Below, piece by piece: positions 1-9,172 of a stretch of 30,425 nt of DNA (the stretch's first letter is position 1; each line of letters starts with the position of its first letter). Source of the DNA: Spirochaetia bacterium (GTDB taxonomy: Bacteria > Spirochaetota > Spirochaetia > Treponematales > Breznakiellaceae). The position numbers and the translations under genes were made by a program. The stretch is from the NCBI GenBank assembly GCA_026002025.1, contig BOAU01000018.1, forward strand, positions 1-30,425, written 5' to 3'. The notes below the pieces were generated by a model. It saw only the letters and a list, made by a program, of their open reading frames with translations. It was not told the origin of the DNA and did no database searches.

Positions 1-1
1 G

Positions 2-115
2 GATAAATACCATTTCTACCGGCCCCATCAGTCTTTGGATTTCTTGACACCGTCGGAGTTTTCCGCCATGCTGGGGGTATCCATTCCCCATCGGGCCGCT
101 GTGTCCTATATGTAG
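2..115 (+). mobile_element. C-terminal end of a DDE integrase-type transposase (cut by window edge)
   Basis: An open frame runs in from the left edge and stops with TAG at 113-115. It reads YHFYRPHQSLDFLTPSEF followed by about 17 less conserved residues. The pattern Y-x-x-YRPHQ-x-L-x-x-x-TP-x-E is the typical C-terminal end of the integrase catalytic core in IS3/IS481-type transposases, where the last catalytic Glu lies upstream and outside this window. Whether the full element is intact cannot be judged. No terminal inverted repeat is obvious between the stop and the ychF promoter. The IS family assignment is an inference from this short tail. Confidence 0.6.
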
Positions 116-133
116 TGAGTACGGACACCCCCG

Positions 134-163
134 TTGACCCTCTCCCCACCGCTCCCCTACAAT
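134..163 (+). promoter_or_regulatory. Probable sigma-70 promoter of ychF
   Basis: TTGACC (134-139) and TACAAT (158-163) are separated by 18 bases and lie between the integrase tail and ychF. Transcription would begin near 170, leaving a leader of about 65 bases before the ATG at 235. This is another reason not to use the in-frame ATG at 169, which sits at the predicted transcription start. Confidence 0.55.
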
Positions 164-234
164 AGGCCATGACGCCGTGTCTCCGCATGGAGACGCTTAA
201 ACTTTTCCTATCGGAAAGCGGCCCGGAGGGACAC

Positions 235-1362
235 ATGGCATTAAACTGCGGTATCGTGGGGCTCCCCAATGTGGGGAAGTCCACCATCTTTTCGGCCCTG
301 AGTTCCGCCCCTGCGGAGGCGGCCAATTATCCCTTCTGCACGATAAATCCCAACATCGGCATCGTGAATGTTCCCGACATCAGGCTGACGAAACTTTCGG
401 AGCTTTTCAAGCCGGAGCGTACTATACCTGCGGCGGTGGAATTTGTGGATATCGCGGGCCTGGTCAAAGGGGCGTCCCAGGGCGAAGGGCTGGGGAACCA
501 GTTCCTCTCCCATATCCGGGAAGTGGGGGTGATTGCCCAGGTGGTCCGCTGTTTTGACGATCCCGACATCATCCATGTGAGCAATAAAGTGGACCCCGAC
601 GACGACATGGAAACCATCAACGTGGAGCTTGCCCTGGCGGACCTGGACACTTTGCAGAAACGCCGAGACCGGGCGGACCGGGCCTTAAAAGTCCAGGCCA
701 AGGCGGAGCAGAAAAGCGCCGAGACGGTGCTGTCCGCCCTTGCCAAGATAGGACCTGCCCTGGAAAACGGCAAGCCCGTCCGCTCGGTGGATCTGAGCGA
801 TGACGAAAAGGCCGCCGTCTACGACTGCCACTTTATCACCGCCAAGCCCCAGCTTTATGTCTGCAATGTGGATGAAGCGGGAATGAAGGCCATAGCCGGC
901 GGCGGCCAGGCCAACGCCTATGTTGAAGCGGTGCGGAAGCGGGCCGCGGCGGAGGGTTCCGAGGCGGTGTGCATCTGCGGCAAATTCGAGGCCGAGCTGG
1001 GGTCACTGGAGGATGAGGCGGACAAGCTGGCCTTTCTGGATGAGCTGGGCCTTAAGGAGTCAGGCCTCAGCGCCCTGATACATGCGGCCTACCGGCTTTT
1101 GGGCCTGCGGACCTTCTTTACCGCCGGGGCAGACGAGTGCCGGGCCTGGACCATCCGCGCCGGAGACAGCGCCCCCAAGGCCGCCGGGGTCATTCACACC
1201 GATTTTGAAAAGGGCTTTATCAAGGCCGAAGTCTATTCATACAACGACATTATCCAGTACGGCACGGAAGCGAAGATCAAGGAAGCGGGGAAGTACCGCA
1301 TTGAGGGGAAGGAGTACACCGTGCAGGACGGCGATGTGATGTTCTTCAAGTTCAACGTCTAG
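235..1362 (+). CDS. ychF: Redox-regulated ATPase YchF (OLA1 family)
   Basis: This is a cytosolic Obg-related P-loop NTPase that prefers ATP and associates with ribosomes; the family is linked to stress and redox responses. The product has 375 residues, close to the usual 363. The Walker A GLPNVGKST is near residues 8-16, the switch region reads DIAGLVKGASQGEGLGNQF, and the altered base-specificity motif NVDE replaces NKxD, which is the YchF hallmark. The C-terminal part is the TGS-like domain ending FFKFNV. The start at 235 is chosen because GGAGGG lies at 225-230 and the protein then begins MALNCGIVG as in homologues; the ATG at 169 has no such site. RecQ follows after about 29 bases on the same strand, so the two are probably co-transcribed. 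Confidence 0.96.
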   Translation: MALNCGIVGLPNVGKSTIFSALSSAPAEAANYPFCTINPNIGIVNVPDIRLTKLSELFKPERTIPAAVEFVDIAGLVKGASQGEGLGNQFLSHIREVGVIAQVVRCFDDPDIIHVSNKVDPDDDMETINVELALADLDTLQKRRDRADRALKVQAKAEQKSAETVLSALAKIGPALENGKPVRSVDLSDDEKAAVYDCHFITAKPQLYVCNVDEAGMKAIAGGGQANAYVEAVRKRAAAEGSEAVCICGKFEAELGSLEDEADKLAFLDELGLKESGLSALIHAAYRLLGLRTFFTAGADECRAWTIRAGDSAPKAAGVIHTDFEKGFIKAEVYSYNDIIQYGTEAKIKEAGKYRIEGKEYTVQDGDVMFFKFNV

Positions 1363-1391
1363 TCATCAATGTCCAAACGGTGCCGGGCGCC

Positions 1392-3242
1392 ATGTCTGAT
1401 AAACATACCATACTGAAAAATTCCTTCGGTCATACTGAATTCCGCCCGGGGCAGGAGGAGGTGATTGACGCCATCCTCGCAGGGCAGGACGTTTTGGCGA
1501 TCATGCCCACCGGGGCGGGGAAGTCCCTCTGTTACCAGATACCGGCCCTCATGCTTGACGGGCTCACGGTGGTCATTTCCCCCCTTATTTCGTTGATGAA
1601 GGATCAGGTGAACGCCCTCACCGATGCGGGAATAAAGGCCGCATGCCTCAACAGCGCCCTTTCCCCTGCCGAATACGTTGAAGTTATCAACGGCGCCGCA
1701 CAGGGAGATTACTCCATCCTCTACATAGCCCCGGAACGGCTTTCCGGGACGGAAATTCAGCGTTTTGCCGATGCCCAAAACATTCCCCTTCTGGTGATAG
1801 ACGAGGCCCATTGTGTTTCCCAATGGGGCCACGATTTCCGGCCCAGTTATCTTCAAATTGCCGAATTTATCCGGTCCCTGAAAAAGCGGCCCGTCACGGC
1901 GGCCTTTACCGCTACCGCCACGAGCAAGGTTAAAGAAGACATCCTCCGGGCATTAAAACTGAAAGAGCCCCATACCCTGACCACCGGCTTTGATCGGGAG
2001 AACCTCTACTTTGGGGTGGAAAAGCCCGGGGACAAGGCCGCCGCCCTGCTGGAATTCCTTTCAAAGCGGAAAAACCGTAGCGGCATCGTCTACTGTTCCA
2101 CCCGGAGGACCGTGGACGAAGTTTGGGGTCTTTTGCGGGACAAGGGTTTCCCGGCGACCCGCTACCATGCGGGCCTTCCTGATCACGAGCGTCACGAGAA
2201 TCAGGATGATTTTCAGTATGACCGCAAACCCATCATCGTGGCCACCAACGCCCTGGGCATGGGTATCGATAAGTCAAACGTCTCCTTTGTGGTCCACTAC
2301 AACATGCCCAAGAACATCGAAAGCTACTATCAGGAGGCGGGCCGGGCCGGACGTGATGGGGGGCCCGCGGAGTGCGTCCTTTTTTACAGCGGAGCGGATG
2401 TGCGGACAAATCAGTTTCTTATCCAGAATGGCCGGGAACTTGGAGAAGGAGAGGAAAGGGACGAGGCCCTTATCGCCCATAACCTGGAACTCCTCAAACA
2501 GATGACCTTCTACGCCACCGGGACCGACTGCCTCCGTTCCCGGCTCCTCTCCTATTTCGGGGAAAAGCCCCCCGCCTTTTGCGGGAACTGTTCCAACTGC
2601 CTGACCAAATTTGAGGAGGCGGACATCAGGGTGGAGGCCCAGAAGATCATCTCCTGCGTGTACCGGCTCAAACAGCGGGGACGGAGCTTTGGGAAGACAA
2701 CGGTGATTGACATCCTGCGGGGCAGCAAAAGGGAACGGATCTTTTCCATGGGCCTTGATACTTTGAGTACCTGGGGCATCATGGCGGATACCGATGCCCA
2801 TAGGGTGCGGGTTATTCTGGATTACCTCGTGGACAGGGGCTATCTTGCCATGGAGGGCAATGAATATCCGGTGCTGGTCCTCTCTGCCGCCTCGGAGAAA
2901 ATTCTCCGGTCAAAGGAGCCTTTAATAATGATGGTCCCCAGGGAAGCCGTTCCGCCCCCATCGCATAAAAAACCTGTTATCCTGGAACTGCCCCCCGATG
3001 ACGAAGTCCTCTTCACAAAGCTCACGCGGCTGCGGAAAAAGCTGGCCCAGGAAGCGGGGGCCCCCGCCTACATCATCTTCCCCGATTCCAGCCTGCGGGA
3101 CATGTGCCGGAAACGGCCCGTGACGGAACGGATGTTCCTGGAAATCAGCGGGGTAGGGGCCGTCAAGAACGAAAAATACGGACCCCTCTTTACCGCACTC
3201 ATCCGGGAACACGAGGAAGAAACCGCCGTTATCGGGGAATAG
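1392..3242 (+). CDS. recQ: ATP-dependent DNA helicase RecQ
   Basis: This is a 3'-to-5' superfamily 2 helicase that unwinds recombination and replication intermediates in the cytoplasm. The 616 residues match the full bacterial form (about 610). The Q-motif region FRPGQEEVI near residue 17, Walker A MPTGAGKS near 38-45, the DEAH box VIDEAHCVSQWGHDFRP near 135, and motif VI QEAGRAGRDG are all present. A zinc-binding segment follows (C-x15-C-x2-C-x2-C type, ending CGNCSNC), then a winged-helix RQC region and a C-terminal HRDC domain. ATG at 1392 gives the expected N-terminus. An in-frame GTG at 1380 adds four residues and cannot be excluded; neither has a strong ribosome site. It follows ychF closely and is probably read through from it. 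Confidence 0.96.
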   Translation: MSDKHTILKNSFGHTEFRPGQEEVIDAILAGQDVLAIMPTGAGKSLCYQIPALMLDGLTVVISPLISLMKDQVNALTDAGIKAACLNSALSPAEYVEVINGAAQGDYSILYIAPERLSGTEIQRFADAQNIPLLVIDEAHCVSQWGHDFRPSYLQIAEFIRSLKKRPVTAAFTATATSKVKEDILRALKLKEPHTLTTGFDRENLYFGVEKPGDKAAALLEFLSKRKNRSGIVYCSTRRTVDEVWGLLRDKGFPATRYHAGLPDHERHENQDDFQYDRKPIIVATNALGMGIDKSNVSFVVHYNMPKNIESYYQEAGRAGRDGGPAECVLFYSGADVRTNQFLIQNGRELGEGEERDEALIAHNLELLKQMTFYATGTDCLRSRLLSYFGEKPPAFCGNCSNCLTKFEEADIRVEAQKIISCVYRLKQRGRSFGKTTVIDILRGSKRERIFSMGLDTLSTWGIMADTDAHRVRVILDYLVDRGYLAMEGNEYPVLVLSAASEKILRSKEPLIMMVPREAVPPPSHKKPVILELPPDDEVLFTKLTRLRKKLAQEAGAPAYIIFPDSSLRDMCRKRPVTERMFLEISGVGAVKNEKYGPLFTALIREHEEETAVIGE

Positions 3243-3445
3243 CATGATTCGTGCGCAAAACTTGACCACAGATCAAAAAAGAAGAAAAACCGTAAAGGCG
3301 AAGAAGTCGAATAAGGGAATACCCCGTATGGAACTATATTGGAGGATCGCGCCGTTGCGGAGGCCGCTCCTCAAGGCTTAATCCTTAAAACGCATTAGTT
3401 TTAAAGAATTTTCCCCTCCGATGCAAGCAAAACCCCCACCCAGCG

Positions 3446-3477
3446 CCCTATATAGGGTAAACCGCAGCAGCGGTTTA
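3446..3477. repeat. Two adjacent palindromes upstream of the Rpn gene
   Basis: CCCTATATAGGG (3446-3457) is a perfect 12-base palindrome. It is followed at once by TAAACCGC / GCGGTTTA (3458-3465 and 3470-3477), a perfect 8-base-pair stem with a four-base loop. The pair ends 13 bases before the Rpn start codon, next to its GGAGG site at 3481-3485. It could be an operator or an mRNA hairpin affecting translation start. No regulator is identified. Confidence 0.45.
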
Positions 3478-3490
3478 AACCGGAGGTTTT

Positions 3491-4366
3491 ATGAGCAAGA
3501 TCAAGTTTTCTTACGATGATGACATCATCAACCCCTGCTGGGACAATGTCTTCAAATCCGTGTTTACCCGTGACACTGCCCCCTCACGGGGCGCCCTGCG
3601 GCAGGTGATCTCGGCCTATATCGGCCGGCCCGTGGAACTGCTCACCGTCACCGCCAACGAGCCCCCGCCCACCAGCCTGCGGGACAGGCAGATCCGCTTC
3701 GATATCGCCGTCAAGTTTAACAACGGGCAGCTGGGGAATGTTGAAATGACCACCAACCCCAAAACCTGGGAATTCCAGCGGCTGGAATACCATGTGTGCA
3801 AACTCTTTGCCGGCCAAGATATCCGGGGGGACGATAAAAGCTACAAGGATTTACAGCGTACTTACCAGATATCTCTGCTGAATGAGTCCCTGTTCAAGCA
3901 GGATGATGCGCTGATCCACCGGTTTGAGTATTACGATCAGGAGCATAACTTGTCCCTGGGGGGCAAGACCACTATAATAACGGTAGAAATAGAGAAGGCG
4001 GAGCGGATAGCGATAAAGCCGATAGCGGAAATGAGCAGTGCGGAGCGGTGGGCGGTATTTTTCCGGTATATAACGCAGCCTTGGCAACGGGAACTGGTAA
4101 ACGAGCTGGTGGCGTGTGAGGAAGGGATAGAAATGGCGAGTGAAGTATTATTGACGGTAAGCCGTGACGAGGTTGAGCGTGCAATGCTGGACCATGAGTA
4201 CAAGAATGCCCTGGACATGCAGAGCCTGTTGGTAGAGGCCAAACGGGAAGGACTGGCGGAAGGTGAAAACAAGGTTTTGGAACTTATGGAGCAAGGATAC
4301 ACCTCAGAACAGATTAGAGCAGAATTATCCTCATCCAGCGAGGAAGAAAACCGCCATGGCAAGTGA
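3491..4366 (+). CDS. Rpn-family PD-(D/E)XK nuclease / putative transposase
   Basis: The 291-residue product belongs to the Rpn/PDDEXK_2 group (COG5464). Members are annotated as putative transposases, and those of E. coli promote RecA-independent recombination and cleave DNA. The N-terminal half has the family layout: a start region NPCWDNVFKSVFT, then RFDIAVKF, then GNVEM, supplying the acidic residues of a PD-(D/E)XK core, and later ITVEIEKA. The C-terminal tail is a helical section with ALDMQSLLVEAKREGLAEG, typical of the family. The ATG at 3491 has CGGAGG with good spacing. It stands alone between recQ and convergent envelope genes. These genes often occur in several copies in treponemes and drift quickly; this copy looks intact. 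Confidence 0.85.
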   Translation: MSKIKFSYDDDIINPCWDNVFKSVFTRDTAPSRGALRQVISAYIGRPVELLTVTANEPPPTSLRDRQIRFDIAVKFNNGQLGNVEMTTNPKTWEFQRLEYHVCKLFAGQDIRGDDKSYKDLQRTYQISLLNESLFKQDDALIHRFEYYDQEHNLSLGGKTTIITVEIEKAERIAIKPIAEMSSAERWAVFFRYITQPWQRELVNELVACEEGIEMASEVLLTVSRDEVERAMLDHEYKNALDMQSLLVEAKREGLAEGENKVLELMEQGYTSEQIRAELSSSSEEENRHGK

Positions 4367-4421
4367 AGAATTATAACCGCGCCGAAGGGTCTTTCCTTCC
4401 TTATTAAAAAAACACAAGCCG

Positions 4422-4466
4422 CCTACTGGCGGCACACCTACTGGCGGCACACCTACTGGTAGCACC
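4422..4466. repeat. Three tandem copies of a 15-base repeat
   Basis: The unit CCTACTGGCGGCACA occurs at 4422-4436 and 4437-4451 without change. A third copy at 4452-4466 differs at positions 9-10 and at the last base. It lies in the convergent gap after the Rpn gene and abuts the left arm of the dispersed inverted repeat. It is too short, and lacks spacers, to be a CRISPR array. Confidence 0.8.
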
Positions 4467-4536
4467 TCACAGATACTCACGGACAAAGGAAAGGATAAGA
4501 AAGCGGAGTCCGTGGCGTCAGTGAGGTCAGTGGTTA
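4465..4536. repeat. Dispersed inverted-repeat element, copy A
   Basis: The arms CCTCAC..CACGGAC (4465-4484) and GTCCGTG..GTGAGG (4508-4526) are inverted, with the purine-rich centre AAAGGAAAGGATAAGAAAG. The right end GTCAGTGGTTAAA resembles GTCTGTGGTTGAA in copy B at 13021-13108, and the centres are also alike (AAGGAGAGGATAGGAAAA in copy B). It ends a few bases before the stop codon of the leftward outer-membrane gene at 4542. It could act as a two-way transcription terminator between convergent genes. Confidence 0.65.
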
Positions 4537-4541
4537 AATCC

Positions 4542-5242
4542 CTAGAACTTATACCCGCAGGATACCTTAAACTGGGGGCCTAAGGCGTATATATCCTTAA
4601 TGTAGGTATAACGGGGGGCAAGCCCAAGGTCGAAATCAAACAGGACTTCTCCGCGGACATAGAGCCAGGAAAGCAGGTCATAATCTACACTCGCCCCGGC
4701 TTTTATGCCCAGGGTGGCGCTTGTGTAAGTCGATCCCAGAAGCTCAATGTCAATGCCCAAGGTGGGGCAATGGTAAGCTTCGGGAGCAGCGCAAAGGGAT
4801 ATTTCCCATAAACGCCGATGTACAGGGGGCCAAACTGGCTGCTCCGGTAACCAAGCTCGACCTTGGCATAGGTTGCGTCAAAGAACGCGAACGCGCCGCC
4901 GGAATTTTCGGACCCCGACCATTGGGTGTCTTCGAAATTCACGGTTGCCAAATCCAACTTGCCGTTTACGCGGGTGTAGGTATAGTGCAGAAACGTATAG
5001 GCGCCGCCGATACCGGCGCTGAATTTGAGTCCCGGTGCATCGGCCTTGGCCGGCTTTTCCGTTGTTTCCACTTTTTCTGTGACGGCGTCACGCTCCGTTA
5101 CGGCCGCGGCCTGATCCGCGGCGGCGCTCTGCTCCTGGGCAGCACTTCCATCCGCAGGCGCTTCGCTGCCGGAGGCTTCCTGGGCGGATACCGCCGAAAC
5201 GATAAGCGCCGCGGAAATCAATAATGCGAATACTTTCTTCAT
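4542..5242 (-). pseudogene. Outer-membrane beta-barrel protein, single-base frameshift
   Basis: Two frames make one protein. The 5' frame begins at 5242 with an AGGAG site and a signal peptide MKKVFALLISAALIVSAVSA, then an Ala/Glu-rich linker, then a barrel region (GIGGAYTFLHYTYTRV, YAKVELGYRSSQFGPLYIGVYGKY). It loses phase near 4765, and the second frame continues GIDIELLGSTYTSATLGIKA to GYKF, ending in Phe as outer-membrane barrels usually do. One base is missing, most simply a G in the run GGGG at about 4764-4767 (plus strand). The full protein would be about 234 residues. The family is not recognised; surface location is inferred from the signal peptide and alternating hydrophobic strands. 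It could be a real pseudogene or a homopolymer sequencing error. Confidence 0.65.
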
Positions 5243-5303
5243 CAAAAACTCCTTGTCTGGATTACGTGGGGGTATGCGCCATAAAAACGGCATATACACC
5301 CCT

Positions 5304-5336
5304 AAAAAAAGCCCCCAAGACTTACACCCTGGGGGC
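5304..5336 (-). terminator. Rho-independent terminator after the repeat lipoprotein gene
   Basis: Read on the minus strand, GCCCCC and GGGGGC pair around a 14-base loop, and seven T residues follow (plus-strand A run 5304-5310). It lies about 70 bases beyond the lipoprotein stop and 61 bases before the barrel-gene start, so the two genes are probably separate transcripts or only weakly linked. Confidence 0.8.
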
Positions 5337-5350
5337 TATCATTTTACGAT

Positions 5351-5377
5351 ATCCCCCGGACCGGAAATCCGGGGGAT
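5351..5377 (-). other. Strong hairpin between lipoprotein and barrel genes
   Basis: ATCCCCCGGA (5351-5360) pairs perfectly with TCCGGGGGAT (5368-5377) across a seven-base loop. No T run follows on either strand, so it is less likely to terminate on its own. It may protect the 3' end of the lipoprotein mRNA or strengthen the terminator that follows. Confidence 0.6.
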
Positions 5378-5406
5378 TGCACTGCTTAACGCCTATAGGC
5401 TAAGCG

Positions 5407-8253
5407 TTATGGTGTGGGCTGAGAATACCCTGTACTGATACCGACAGCAAAGCTGTAGTCATAATAGTTGTTATTGTACCTTGCCCGCACATAAATCGTG
5501 TCACCGGCAGATAGAGACCAGCCAACCTGACCACTATTATATGCGTCGGTCCAACCGCCAATAGTGGTTGAGCTTCCGCTGGCCGTATATACTTCGAGGT
5601 CAACAACCAGATAACAATTACCATCACCACCGGCACCGGAATAGCCGTTTCTCCACACGTAATAGAAATTAGGGGTGGTTACATCAAACTTATACCACTT
5701 GTCCTGGTAAGCGTTGGAGCTGTAGATATACTGCGTTGGCGTCCATGTGCCGCTGGTAAGCGTGGTGGGTACAACTCCAATCGGGACGGGGGTATCGCTT
5801 ATCCCCACCGCATAGTTGCCGTAGCTGCTACTGTAATACGATGCTTGTACATAAACCTTCTCCCCGGCGGACATGGTGAACTTATACATCGGATCATAGG
5901 TGTTGTAAGAATTAACCAACTGGCCTCCATTTGAGCGATACAGTCTGGCATATATCCCAGCGGGTTTAGTACCGGTCCAATAACTGTAACCATCATCCCT
6001 CCAAAGATAGTAATCACCGGCGGAAGGCGCCTCAAACTCATACCAGTCAACTGTGGAACCGGTAGTGATTTCGCCATTTGCCCATGTGTTTGCATTGATC
6101 TGGGTAACGACAGTTTCAGGCCTGACCTGGTCGCTTATCCCGTTGATCCCAATCGCATAGGTGCCGGTATGGGTGCTATCAGTCGGAGTTACCCTTACAT
6201 ACACCTTTTGACCGGCACTCAACGACCCTAATGATTGGCCGGTAGTATAAGCGCCGGAGTTGTAAGCAAATGAATTAAGGTTGCTACCCTCTGAATATGC
6301 AGCAACATTAACACGGGCAGTTTTAGTACCGTCGCCATAGTTTGATCTGTCGTTGTTCAACCACAGATAATAGTTACCATTGGCGGGCGCTTCAAACTCA
6401 AACCAGTCAACGTCACTGAGGGCAAGGTCATCCGCTTTCCAGGTGTTGTTGGTAAGCGCTGTGAATGTCGTTCCGGGCTTGGCCGCATGGGAGGGGCCGA
6501 TACCGATCGCATAGGCGCTGAGATAGGAGCTATTAGCCCCCTGTACGGTTATAGTAATCTTCTCACTGGCAGTCATACTGACTGATCGGGGAGAACTATA
6601 TAAAGTCTGAACATTGGTAAATAATGTACCTCCAGCGTTCCGAACTGCGCTTACGTTGATACGGGCCGAGTAAGTACCATCACCGTAGGTTGCATTAGCG
6701 CCGCCAGTGTAGCTGGCATTTGCATAAACATAATAGATACCGGCGATGGGTGCGGTAAACTCATACCTCCGAGTTGTAGTGGTGTTGAGGAGTACCGGGG
6801 CCGGTTCCCATGTGTTGAAAGTAAGCGGAAGGATTGATGTCGGGTCATACACCGCTGCGTTCAGGGTTACGGAAGAAACGGACGGCACCGTGGCGAGGCG
6901 GTAGATTTCAACAGTATTACCAGGATTAGCACTAACGAGCGTGAGGGGATACGTAATGCTATTCAAATACACCGAACCGGGTTGAACGATATTGTTGGCG
7001 CCGGTAGCGGTTACGGTAATCGGATCCTGCTTATCAGCCGCGTCATAGGTACCGGCAAAGACATAAGGTTTATGTCCGGTAATATAACTACCTGCCGTTA
7101 AACTAACGAGGGTGCCGGTCAAGGTAACAGTAGTGCTTTCATTTCCGTGGTTGGAGATTATCGAAATTTTGTTAAGATTTTGGCTCCACGGCGTATAAAT
7201 AGCATTCGTCTCGGCTGGGGTTGTCGCTTTGAAGCTGAAATCCAGAGAACCGGTTAATACCTTCTTTAAACTCTGGGAAGGCACCTGTATCATCCAATCA
7301 TAATAGCCGTCTACATCGGGTGTATCGGCAATGTCGCGCTTAATACCGGCATAGTCGGCGGTGCCGTCATAGACATCGGCTGTGGCAGCTACGCCATTGC
7401 TCTTCACATAGACTTCAGTCGGTATATACGCTGTAGGTGGAACCGTAGCGTTTGAAGAATATTGTATCCGGGCTCTACCTTTTAAATAAACGTAGGCAGT
7501 CAGTTGGCTGTCCGAGAACACATAGTTTTCCGTGCTGGTGGTTAAACCGGGGAAAATATATACCGTTTCTTTCCGGTAAATATTCAGGGTGCTGCCGTTA
7601 ATTTGGCGTCCGCTGGTCAGCACAATATCCAGGGTGTAAATACCGGAAGCAAGGGTAATTTCCCCCGCGTTCGTGGTGGCGCTGATCGGAACGTAGGCAA
7701 AATCTTTCAAGTTGCGAGCAATGGTGCCGGTGCCGGCGTCGTCGGAAGTCAATGTCAGCGCGGCGCTATCCAAATCGGCAAAATCAATATCCCCAAAGTT
7801 TACGGAATAGTGGAATGTCCCTGTGGCGTTCACGTCTGCCGTTTGATTCAGGATGATGTTTGCCGTGGCGGTCTGCCCCGCAACAACGGTTACCGTGGTA
7901 GAGCCTTTAGCCGAAGCTTTGTAGCTACCCATGGTCCCGGTATAGGCGGTAACGGTAATAACCCAGGTCCCGGGCTGGAGTGTTAGTGGAGCTGGCGTTC
8001 CGGCGCTCGGATCGAGGACAACCGTATCTGCGCTCTTGGTAGCCTTAACTCCATAGGCAGTAAAATTGTCTCCCGCAGGAACCAAGGTCCGCGCGGTGGA
8101 ATCACCGATTTGGATCTGGACGATCCCTGCGCCATCCGTGACATCGCCCGCCTGGCTTTTCGATAGATCAGGATTGAGGATATCGACGCAGCCGGCAAGC
8201 AGTAATAAACCTGTTAGCGCAATGGCGCTAACCGCTTTAAGTGCATTTTTCAT
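5407..8253 (-). CDS. Large surface lipoprotein with four C-terminal repeats
   Basis: The 948-residue product begins MKNALKAVSAIALTGLLLL and has the lipobox LAGC, so it should be lipid-anchored and exported. Start 8253 is set by AGGAG about 10 bases upstream; the frame continues farther upstream without a site. Residues 30-480 are beta-rich, with Thr/Ala/Val-rich Ig-like segments. From about residue 497 there are four imperfect repeats of roughly 118 residues. Each starts with a W-Y/F-E/K-F-x-A/V-P motif plus YYLW or YYVW and ends with YAIGI, YAVGI or FAVGI; this resembles PPC-like jelly-roll beta domains, though I am not certain. The stop of the upstream Ig-domain gene lies next to this gene's ribosome site, so they are co-transcribed. 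Ligand and role are unknown; adhesion or polysaccharide binding is possible. Confidence 0.85.
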   Translation of the reverse strand: MKNALKAVSAIALTGLLLLAGCVDILNPDLSKSQAGDVTDGAGIVQIQIGDSTARTLVPAGDNFTAYGVKATKSADTVVLDPSAGTPAPLTLQPGTWVITVTAYTGTMGSYKASAKGSTTVTVVAGQTATANIILNQTADVNATGTFHYSVNFGDIDFADLDSAALTLTSDDAGTGTIARNLKDFAYVPISATTNAGEITLASGIYTLDIVLTSGRQINGSTLNIYRKETVYIFPGLTTSTENYVFSDSQLTAYVYLKGRARIQYSSNATVPPTAYIPTEVYVKSNGVAATADVYDGTADYAGIKRDIADTPDVDGYYDWMIQVPSQSLKKVLTGSLDFSFKATTPAETNAIYTPWSQNLNKISIISNHGNESTTVTLTGTLVSLTAGSYITGHKPYVFAGTYDAADKQDPITVTATGANNIVQPGSVYLNSITYPLTLVSANPGNTVEIYRLATVPSVSSVTLNAAVYDPTSILPLTFNTWEPAPVLLNTTTTRRYEFTAPIAGIYYVYANASYTGGANATYGDGTYSARINVSAVRNAGGTLFTNVQTLYSSPRSVSMTASEKITITVQGANSSYLSAYAIGIGPSHAAKPGTTFTALTNNTWKADDLALSDVDWFEFEAPANGNYYLWLNNDRSNYGDGTKTARVNVAAYSEGSNLNSFAYNSGAYTTGQSLGSLSAGQKVYVRVTPTDSTHTGTYAIGINGISDQVRPETVVTQINANTWANGEITTGSTVDWYEFEAPSAGDYYLWRDDGYSYWTGTKPAGIYARLYRSNGGQLVNSYNTYDPMYKFTMSAGEKVYVQASYYSSSYGNYAVGISDTPVPIGVVPTTLTSGTWTPTQYIYSSNAYQDKWYKFDVTTPNFYYVWRNGYSGAGGDGNCYLVVDLEVYTASGSSTTIGGWTDAYNSGQVGWSLSAGDTIYVRARYNNNYYDYSFAVGISTGYSQPTP

Positions 8254-8264
8254 TCTTTTTCTCC

Positions 8265-9072
8265 TTAAAATTCCACCGTGAACCAAATGGTCCGCGAAAA
8301 CTGTCGCCCATCTCTGGTACCGATAAAGGTAATGGTATGCTCATTCCCGTAGGTATAGGCTGAGGCAGTCAGGTTCAGTATGTTACTGCCGACAGTGAAC
8401 GTACTTTGATGAACATTATCAATATACCAATCTACCGACGTAAACCCGGCGGCATTAATCACCAGATTCTTGGGCTTTCCAATACCATGGGCGGAAAGCT
8501 CGATTATTTGGTTTGTAGGCACCACATCGGCGGTCCCATCACTAAAATTGAAGGGAACATCCTGCCCGTTGCTGGGAAGCCCCACGGTGATATTCACCGC
8601 GGAAGGACTCTGCTCAATGGTTACCTCAAAGGTTGCGACTTTTTCCCCTTTGACAACCCGTACAGTCTGGAGGCCAACCTTGTTGGGGTCGTATCCGCTC
8701 AGATCATCCGGCGTAATCGTTTCGATTTTTTCCGATCCGTCCTGATAGGTTCCGATCACCAAAATGTCATCGGCCGGGTTGATCGCTTCCCCATAGGCAT
8801 AAGTGGTTTTAAGAACTTGAACGCTTATGCGGGTAAGCACCGAGGACGGGGCGAGCGGTCAGATCCGTATCGTCGGGTACCGTCACGGTAATCGTCCGAT
8901 ACTCGTCATCAATGGTGCCTCTGCTTTCACCAATAACAAAGCTGACGATCTGGTTCCCCTCTTGGGATATGGGGTCAGTGCACCCCACAAAGCCCAAGAG
9001 ACCGACACATAAAAGTGTGAGTCCAATGTACAACGCAGCCGGACTCAGTCTGCCTGAATACCTTTTTTGCAT
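8265..9072 (-). pseudogene. Lipoprotein with bacterial Ig-like domain, single-base frameshift
   Basis: The N-terminal frame starts at 9072 (AAGGAG upstream) with MQKRYSGRLSPAALYIG, a hydrophobic stretch, and lipobox FVGC. It then runs to DDTDLTARP and goes out of phase at about 8850. The second frame resumes with LTRISVQVLKTTYAYGEAIN and carries a clear bacterial Ig-like domain (TYAYGEA, GTYQDGSEKI, DPNKVGLQTVRV, ATFEVTIE) plus another beta-rich domain ending WFTVEF. One extra base, most simply in GGGG near 8849, explains the shift. The restored protein is about 268 residues. Its stop overlaps the ribosome site region of the next lipoprotein, so the two form an operon. It is either a pseudogene or a sequencing error. 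Confidence 0.7.
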
Positions 9073-9133
9073 AAAAAGATACTCTCCTTTACTTGAGATA
9101 TTTCTAACAGGACAACGCCTGTCTTTGCCAAGG

Positions 9134-9172
9134 GGAAAAAAAGAAGGGCATACCCCCATCGCGGGATATGCC
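9134..9172 (-). terminator. Terminator hairpin inside the 5' leader of the lipoprotein operon (possible attenuator)
   Basis: On the minus strand GGCAT..CCC pairs with GGG..ATGCC (hairpin 9147-9172), and CTTCTTTTTTT follows. No leftward gene ends upstream of it, because the nearest gene to the right runs the other way, so only leader RNA can meet it. About 60 bases remain from there to the lipoprotein start at 9072, including a smaller hairpin (AACAGG / CCTGTT, about 9105-9120). Confidence 0.6.

Noticed and set aside
3328..3381. Short open frame of 17 codons between recQ and the Rpn gene
   Set aside because: No ribosome site and no similarity; the stretch looks non-coding.
4422..4466. CRISPR-like array
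   Set aside because: The 15-base units are directly adjacent without spacers and number only three.
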